A stretch of DNA of 64,000 bases from Pelomonas sp965229315. Lineage in GTDB: Bacteria > Pseudomonadota > Gammaproteobacteria > Burkholderiales > Burkholderiaceae_C. The stretch covers positions 1,364,001 through 1,428,000 of the forward strand of contig NZ_CBDDJA010000002.1 of NCBI RefSeq assembly GCF_965229315.1, written 5' to 3'. This document shows positions 59,062 through 64,000 of the stretch, one piece after another (position 1 is the first letter of the stretch; the number at the start of each line of letters is the position of its first letter). The notes below the pieces were generated by a model that was given only the letters and a program-made list of their open reading frames with translations, was not told the DNA's origin and did not search any database. The position numbers and the translations under genes were made by a program.

Positions 59062-60360
59062 ATGCATGAACCTTTGAGCCTGAATGAACTGCAGGCCTTG
59101 CTGGGCCGCGCCTTCAGCACCAACGCCTGGGGCGAATGGGCGGTGCTGCTGGGCTGCCTGCTGCTGGCCGCGCTGGTCAGCCTGGGGCTGTCGCGCACGG
59201 CGCAGCAGCGGCGCTTCAGCGTGCTGTTCGGCCGGCGCGTCGTCGATGGCGCGCTGTTCCCGCTGCTGGCGGTGGCGTTCGCCTTCGCGGCGCGGCGGCT
59301 GCTGCCGCTGTGGGGCATCGCGCCCGCCGTGTTCAAGCTCGTGCTGCCGCTCTTGGTGTCGCTGGCCGCCATCCGGCTGGTGGCGCGGGTGCTGGCGGCG
59401 GCGTGGCCCGAGTCGGCCGTCATCAAGGCGGTCGAGCGCATCGGCTCGTGGCTGATCTGGATCGGTGCGGTGCTGTGGATCATGGGCCTGCTGCCGCTGA
59501 TGCTGGACGGCATGGACGACATCGGCTGGAAGGTCGGCAACGTCCACATGACGCTGCGCAACCTCGTCGAAGGCGGGCTGACGGCCGTGCTGGTGCTGGT
59601 GCTGGCGTTGTGGCTGTCCTCCGCCATCGAGGCGCAGTTGCTGCGGCGCGAGTCGCTGGACATGTCCATGCGCAAGATCGCCGCCAACGCGGTGCGCGCG
59701 CTGCTGCTGTTCATCGGCCTGCTGTTCGCGCTGTCGGCCGCAGGCATCGACCTGACCGCCCTGGGCGTGCTGGGCGGCGCGCTCGGCGTGGGCCTGGGCT
59801 TCGGCCTGCAGAAGCTCGCGGCCAACTACGTCAGCGGCTTCGTCATCCTGGCCGAGCGTTCGCTGCGCATCGGCGACATGGTCAAGGTCGACGGCTTCGA
59901 GGGCCGCGTGACGGACATCAAGACGCGCTACACGGTGATCCGCTCGCTGGGCGGCAAGGAAGCCATCGTGCCGAACGAGATGCTGATCACGCAGCGGGTC
60001 GAGAACTCCTCGCTGGCCGACCCGCGCGTGCTGTTGTCGACCCTCGTGCAGGTGGATTACGACTGCGATGTCGAGGCGGTCATGAAGGCGCTGGCCGAAG
60101 CGCTCGCCGCGGTGCCGCGCGTGTTGAGCGATCCGGGCCCGTCCGTGCAACTGAGCAGGTTCGCCGACAGCGGCCTGGAGCTGACGGTGTATTTCTGGAT
60201 CATGGACCCGGAGAACGGCAGCGGTGGCGTGCGCTCGGAGGCCAACCTCGCCATCTGGCGCACGCTCAAGCACCTGGGGGTGGACATTCCCTATCCGCAG
60301 CAGGTGCAGCGCCAGCCCAAATCGGCGCTTACCGCCCAGGAGAGCCCGCCAGCGTTGTGA
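59062..60360 (+). CDS. MscS family mechanosensitive ion channel
   Basis: The 432-residue protein has six or seven membrane helices in its N-terminal two thirds. The MscS pore helix and domain follow: LGVLGGALGVGLGFGLQKLAANYVSGFVIL-like, then ERSLRIGDMVKVDGFEGRVTDIKTRYTVIR and the PNEMLI motif. It is larger than E. coli MscS (286 residues), with extra N-terminal helices as in the YbdG/YnaI groups. It releases solutes during osmotic downshock. The C-terminal part is the cytoplasmic cage domain. Confidence 0.92.
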   Translation: MHEPLSLNELQALLGRAFSTNAWGEWAVLLGCLLLAALVSLGLSRTAQQRRFSVLFGRRVVDGALFPLLAVAFAFAARRLLPLWGIAPAVFKLVLPLLVSLAAIRLVARVLAAAWPESAVIKAVERIGSWLIWIGAVLWIMGLLPLMLDGMDDIGWKVGNVHMTLRNLVEGGLTAVLVLVLALWLSSAIEAQLLRRESLDMSMRKIAANAVRALLLFIGLLFALSAAGIDLTALGVLGGALGVGLGFGLQKLAANYVSGFVILAERSLRIGDMVKVDGFEGRVTDIKTRYTVIRSLGGKEAIVPNEMLITQRVENSSLADPRVLLSTLVQVDYDCDVEAVMKALAEALAAVPRVLSDPGPSVQLSRFADSGLELTVYFWIMDPENGSGGVRSEANLAIWRTLKHLGVDIPYPQQVQRQPKSALTAQESPPAL

Positions 60361-60480
60361 ACCGGGGCGACGCCGGCCCCTGTGGCTGAGGCGTTGCCGG
60401 CAAGTGCAAGTGTCCGGTGCGCCGCAAAATTTTCCCGTTTCCCGTCGTCCACTCGGTGGCGAAGTCAGCATGGTTCTCAG

Positions 60481-60506
60481 TCAACACCCCTAGCATCCGC
60501 CGACTT
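60481..60506 (+). promoter_or_regulatory. Possible FliA (sigma-28) promoter of the chemoreceptor gene
   Basis: TCAA (60481-60484) and GCCGACTT (60499-60506) are spaced 14 bases apart, close to the flagellar sigma-28 pattern TAAA-N15-GCCGATAA. The position just upstream of a chemoreceptor gene fits. The match is imperfect and the leader would be short. Confidence 0.35.
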
Positions 60507-60526
60507 GGTGTCCTAAGGGGGCGGTG

Positions 60527-62053
60527 ATGGGTTTCATGCGGCGGGTGATGTTGACTCAACTGGTGCCGGCGGGCCTTGTGGCCGTGCTGGGAATCTTCGT
60601 GCTGGTGGGGACATCGAGCATGGAGTCGCAACTGGCCAACTACTTCAACAAGCAGGATGCGCTGGCCACCCAGGTGGCGGAGATGTACGCCCAGGGGCTG
60701 CAGATGGGCCAGGCACTGCGCAACGTGGTGCTGGACCCGGCCAACAAGAAGGCCTACGAGAACCTCGAGAACGCAGGCACGGACTACGACAAGGCGGCCC
60801 GGGCAGCAGCCGAGGCCGCGGACTCCGCCGAGGAGAAGAAACGGCTCGACGCGATGGGCCCCATGCGGGCCAAGCTGGCCCAGGTGCAGGCCGAGGTCGT
60901 GAAGCTGACCGCGCAGGACGGTGCGGCGGCCGTACAGCTGCTCAACAAACAGGAAACGCCGGCCTGGCGCGAACTGCGCGGCGCGCTGCTGGAGCTGAAG
61001 AAGAGCAGCATCGCCGACAAGGAGGTCGCACGCACCGAGGCGGGTGCGGCCATGGCCAAGGCCCGTTGGTGGGTGATCGGCCTGGTGGCCGTCTGTCTCG
61101 TCGTCTGCGCCGTGCTGCTGCAGCGGTTGCGCGTCGTGCTGCGGCGCGAACTGGGGGGTGACCCGGCCGTTGCGCGCAAGGTGTTGCAGCGCGTGGCCGA
61201 GGGCGACCTCCTGGCCGAGGTGCCCCTCGCGCCGGGCGACCAGCACAGCATGATGGCGGCGCTGGTGCGCACGCAGGCAGCGTTGCGGGCGCTGGTGGCC
61301 GACGTGGGCCAGAGCGCGCAGGCCATCACCGGCGCGACGGGTGAGATCGCGGCGGGCAACCAGGATTTGTCCAATCGCACCGAGCAGCAGGCCGGCAGCC
61401 TGCAGCAGACGGCGTCGTCGATGGAGCAGCTGGCCTCGACCGTGCGGTTGAACGCCGACACCGCCGCCGAGGCCAACAAGGTGGCCCAGCAGGCCAGCAG
61501 CCTGGCCACCGCCGGCGGCACGGTCGTGCAGCAGGTGGTGCAGACCATGGAAGCCATCAGCGGTCAGGGCCGCAAGATCGCCGACATCACGTCGGTCATC
61601 GACGGCATCGCCTTCCAGACCAATATCCTCGCCTTGAACGCAGCCGTCGAGGCGGCTCGGGCGGGCGAGCAGGGGCGTGGTTTTGCCGTCGTCGCCAGCG
61701 AGGTGCGGTCGCTGGCGCAGCGCAGCGCCACGGCGGCGCGTGAGATCAAGCAACTGATCGCTGAAAACATCGAGAAGATTTCCGGCGGCAGCCAGCAGGT
61801 CGAGCAGGCGGGCCAGACCATGGCCGACCTGGTCCGTCACGTGCAGCGTGTCGGCGGCCTCATCGGCGAGATCTCGACGGCCACGCGCGAACAGAGCGGC
61901 GGCATCGGCGAGGTCAGCGACGCCATGGGCCGCCTGGATGAAGTGACCCAGCAGAACGCCGCGCTGGTGGAAGAGAGCACCGCTGCGGCCATGAGCCTGA
62001 ACGAGCAGGCGGCACGGCTGGAGGGCCTGGTTGGCGTGTTCCGGGTGCGCTGA
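60527..62053 (+). CDS. Methyl-accepting chemotaxis protein
   Basis: The 508-residue receptor has two membrane segments (~7-28 and ~180-203) flanking a four-helix-bundle-type periplasmic sensor (MCP_signal 4HB-like). A HAMP-like linker (~205-255) and a long cytoplasmic signalling helix pair follow. The tip is the conserved IDGIAFQTNILALNAAVEAARAGEQGRGFAVVASEVR, which binds CheA and CheW. No CheR-docking pentapeptide is at the C terminus. The start may be GTG 60524 or ATG 60527; I take the ATG, with AAGGGGGCGG upstream. The ligand is unknown. Its stop abuts the stop of the convergent dehydrogenase gene. Confidence 0.94.
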   Translation: MGFMRRVMLTQLVPAGLVAVLGIFVLVGTSSMESQLANYFNKQDALATQVAEMYAQGLQMGQALRNVVLDPANKKAYENLENAGTDYDKAARAAAEAADSAEEKKRLDAMGPMRAKLAQVQAEVVKLTAQDGAAAVQLLNKQETPAWRELRGALLELKKSSIADKEVARTEAGAAMAKARWWVIGLVAVCLVVCAVLLQRLRVVLRRELGGDPAVARKVLQRVAEGDLLAEVPLAPGDQHSMMAALVRTQAALRALVADVGQSAQAITGATGEIAAGNQDLSNRTEQQAGSLQQTASSMEQLASTVRLNADTAAEANKVAQQASSLATAGGTVVQQVVQTMEAISGQGRKIADITSVIDGIAFQTNILALNAAVEAARAGEQGRGFAVVASEVRSLAQRSATAAREIKQLIAENIEKISGGSQQVEQAGQTMADLVRHVQRVGGLIGEISTATREQSGGIGEVSDAMGRLDEVTQQNAALVEESTAAAMSLNEQAARLEGLVGVFRVR

Positions 62054-63067
62054 TCAGAAGTCCGCGTCCAGCACCACGCGGTAGCGCGCGCGGCCGCTGC
62101 GCAGGTGGTCCAGCGCGTCGTTGACGCGGCTCATCGGGAAGCGCTCCACCTGCGGCAGGATCTGGTGGCGGGCCGCGAACTGCAGCATCGTCGCCAGCAC
62201 CGACGGCGGCGGCGTGGGCGAGGCCGACAAGCCCTTCTGCCAGCTCAGCAGGCCGCCGCTCTTCAGGCTCAGCGCGTCGGTCACGACGCCCACCAGGTGC
62301 ATGCGGCCCTTGGGCGCCAGCGTGCCCAGCAGCGCGTCCCAGTTCAGCGCGGCACCGACCGTGATGAGCAGGAAGTCCAGGCTGCCCGCTGCCGCCTTCA
62401 GCTCGGCCTTGTCGACGCTGGACACGGTCTTGTGCGCGCCCAGCGCCAGCGCCTCGTCGCGCTTGGACGGCGACGACGTGAACGCCGTCACCTCGCAGCC
62501 CCAGGCGCGCGCGAACTTGACGGCCAGGTGGCCCAGGCCGCCGATGCCGACGACGCCGACGCGGTCGGTCGGTTTGACGGCGTGCAGCACGAAGGGCAGG
62601 AACACCGTGCCGCCGCCGCACATCAGCGGGCCGGCGGCGGCCGGGTCCAGCGCGTCGGGCAGCGGGATGGCCCAGCTCCAGTGCGCACGCAGCCGGTCGG
62701 CAAAGCCGCCGTGGCGGCCGATCAGCGTCGGCTGGCGCTGGCCGCACAGGTGCTGCTCGCCGCCGACGCAGAAGTTGCAATGCGTGCAGCTGCCGGCATG
62801 CCAGCCCACGCCCACGCGCTGGCCGATCTGTCGGCCCTTGGCGTGCGGGCCCAGCGCCGTGATGCGGCCCACCACCTCATGGCCGGGCACGACCGGGTAG
62901 CTGGCCGGGAACCACTCGCTGTCGATCATGGCGAGGTCGGAGTGGCAGATGCCGCAGTGCTCGACGGCGATCTCGACATCCTCGCTGCCCAGCGGGCCGG
63001 GGTCGAAGTCGAAGGCTTGCAGCGGGCCGCCAGCGGTGTGGGCGGCGTAGGCGCGGATGTTGGACAT
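62054..63067 (-). CDS. Zinc-dependent NAD(P) alcohol dehydrogenase (MDR superfamily)
   Basis: The 337-residue enzyme oxidises alcohols or reduces aldehydes. Catalytic zinc ligands are Cys38 (CGICHSD) and His63-Glu64 (PGHEVVG). The structural zinc is held by Cys94, Cys97, Cys100 and Cys108 (CTHCNFCVGGEQHLC). The Rossmann motif is GIGGLGHLAVKFA. The sequence style is that of the cinnamyl-alcohol dehydrogenase/YahK branch with broad aldehyde-reductase activity. The ATG at 63067 follows TCAGGAGACC. The esterase gene lies 23 bases upstream on the same strand. Confidence 0.92.
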   Translation of the reverse strand: MSNIRAYAAHTAGGPLQAFDFDPGPLGSEDVEIAVEHCGICHSDLAMIDSEWFPASYPVVPGHEVVGRITALGPHAKGRQIGQRVGVGWHAGSCTHCNFCVGGEQHLCGQRQPTLIGRHGGFADRLRAHWSWAIPLPDALDPAAAGPLMCGGGTVFLPFVLHAVKPTDRVGVVGIGGLGHLAVKFARAWGCEVTAFTSSPSKRDEALALGAHKTVSSVDKAELKAAAGSLDFLLITVGAALNWDALLGTLAPKGRMHLVGVVTDALSLKSGGLLSWQKGLSASPTPPPSVLATMLQFAARHQILPQVERFPMSRVNDALDHLRSGRARYRVVLDADF

Positions 63068-63090
63068 GCGGGTCTCCTGAGGTGTTCGAG

Positions 63091-63948
63091 CTACTGCAGC
63101 GGGTGGGCCTTGAAGAACTGCCAGGCCGTCTCGGCCGCGTCGACCTCGGTGCGTGGCCAGATGTGGCCCATGCCGTCGATGCGCAGCAGCCGCACCTCGG
63201 TGCCGGCGCTGCAGCCCGCGTAGCGGAGCATCTGCAGCGGCCCGGGGCGCGCTTCCTGCACCAGCTTGGGCTGGCAATGGTTGTGCGAGGCCCAGCCGGC
63301 CAGCGCCTCCGGCACGCTCTCGACCCATTCGGCACCGCGGTCGGCATGGCCTTCGTAGGGGTTGGTCGTGTCGGCCAGGCCGTGGATGGTGAGCACAGGC
63401 ACGGCGCGACCCGGGCACGGGCCGCTCCAGCGCAGCCCGCCCACCGGCGCGATGGCTGCGATGCGGTGGTTCAGCCGGCAGCCCAGCAGCGACGACATGC
63501 GCCCGCCGCCCGAGAAGCCGGTGGCGTAGACGCGCGCCGGGTCGATGCAGACGCGGGCGGCCACGTGGTCGATGACGTCGGACACGTACTGCACGTCGTC
63601 GGCGCGGCCGCTCACGACCGGTACGTTCCAGCGTGCGTCCTCGCCCTGCAGCGTGGCGACCGCGAAGCCCTCGCGCGCGGCCAGCGCCTCGAAGCCGCTC
63701 TTGCCGGCGCGGCCGGCGGCGTCGCCGCCCGTGCCATGCAGGTCGAAGACCAGCGGCAGCGCCGTGCTGCCGGCAGCGGCCGGTGGCACGAAGAGCCGGT
63801 AGGTGCGCGTGCGGCCGCCCGAGGTCAGTTCGCGCATCTCGCCGGCGACCGGCGCGAGCGAGCAGGCGCTGGCCGGCGTCTGTGCCTGGGTGAGCGGCGA
63901 CAGGGTGCACAGCAGCGACAGCAGGGCGAGGGCAGGGAACAGGCGCAC
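63091..63948 (-). CDS. Secreted PHB depolymerase/feruloyl esterase-type hydrolase (LpqC family)
   Basis: The 285-residue alpha/beta hydrolase has a signal peptide of ~22 residues (MRLFPALALLSLLCTLSPLTQA). Its catalytic set is Ser146 in ATGFSGGGRM, Asp in HGLADTTNPYEG and His in DGMGHIWPR. The oxyanion segment is FDLHGTGGDA. This is the Esterase_phb/LpqC family, which includes poly(3-hydroxybutyrate) depolymerases and feruloyl esterases; the true substrate is not evident. The start is GTG at 63948 with GGAGG 6 bases upstream. It is followed 23 bases later by the dehydrogenase gene, probably in one operon. Confidence 0.88.
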   Translation of the reverse strand: MRLFPALALLSLLCTLSPLTQAQTPASACSLAPVAGEMRELTSGGRTRTYRLFVPPAAAGSTALPLVFDLHGTGGDAAGRAGKSGFEALAAREGFAVATLQGEDARWNVPVVSGRADDVQYVSDVIDHVAARVCIDPARVYATGFSGGGRMSSLLGCRLNHRIAAIAPVGGLRWSGPCPGRAVPVLTIHGLADTTNPYEGHADRGAEWVESVPEALAGWASHNHCQPKLVQEARPGPLQMLRYAGCSAGTEVRLLRIDGMGHIWPRTEVDAAETAWQFFKAHPLQ

Positions 63949-64000
63949 GAGGGTCCTCCAAGGGGCCGCCAGCTTACCGCCGCCGTGCCGGCCATCGCGG

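Overview
The window looks like a chromosomal segment of a high-GC betaproteobacterium. The gene content and protein style point to Burkholderiales, in the neighbourhood of Roseateles, Rubrivivax or Mitsuaria; this is inference from recognition, since no search could be run. It carries about 60 genes, mostly housekeeping or conserved accessory, one tRNA, and no CRISPR array, prophage or intact insertion sequence.

Layout. 1-5.8 kb: end of a desaturase gene, a DUF3016 protein, rpmB-rpmG, trxB, a Crp/Fnr-type regulator and ftsK. 5.8-8.6 kb: lolA, rarA and an orphan glutamate/aspartate-type binding protein. 8.6-12.2 kb: a DctB/DctD-type two-component system, divergent from the livHMGF operon (12.2-15.7 kb). 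A textbook sigma-54 promoter and a candidate activator palindrome lie between them. 15.8-18.9 kb: a leucine dehydrogenase-type enzyme, a 2OG-Fe dioxygenase of the isoleucine-dioxygenase family and a ferredoxin-reductase protein, so branched-chain amino acid import, deamination and possible hydroxylation genes sit together. 19-21.3 kb: an epimerase-like protein, a ROK kinase gene broken by a 5-bp repeat expansion, and a rhomboid protease.

21.3-23.6 kb is the least orderly part. It has an orphan coiled-coil membrane protein, then decayed remnants of a LysR regulator and an L-fuconate dehydratase that have both lost their 5' halves at one junction, then tRNA-Ala(CGC). 23.6-29 kb: mnmH, glnD, map and uppP. 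29-32 kb: a TetR regulator with a clear operator, an isoaspartyl methyltransferase-type protein and a TolC-type channel. 32-34.1 kb: a reactive-sulfur module with a persulfide dioxygenase-type hydrolase divergent from a BigR/SqrR-type repressor and two YeeE/YedE transporters, around a perfect 22-bp palindrome. 34.1-37.3 kb: yaaA, a prolyl-hydroxylase-like oxygenase, DUF3667 and a PAS-LuxR regulator.

37.3-47.8 kb: a CoA-transferase pair, a DUF1800-DUF1501-gamma-glutamyltransferase operon, and a periplasmic molybdenum aldehyde oxidoreductase (paoABC). 47.8-48.3 kb is a non-coding block of nested inverted repeats. 48.3-54 kb: dsbB, a RidA-family gene, comEC, mltB and an ankyrin/TonB-like periplasmic protein. 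54-58 kb: MoxR, DUF58 and transglutaminase genes. 58-64 kb: a histone-deacetylase-family protein, an MscS channel, a chemoreceptor, an alcohol dehydrogenase and a secreted esterase.

No wholly new multi-gene system is evident. The best leads are the sigma-54-controlled liv region with its amino-acid dioxygenase neighbour, the DUF1800-DUF1501-GGT operon, and the inverted-repeat block at 47.8-48.1 kb.
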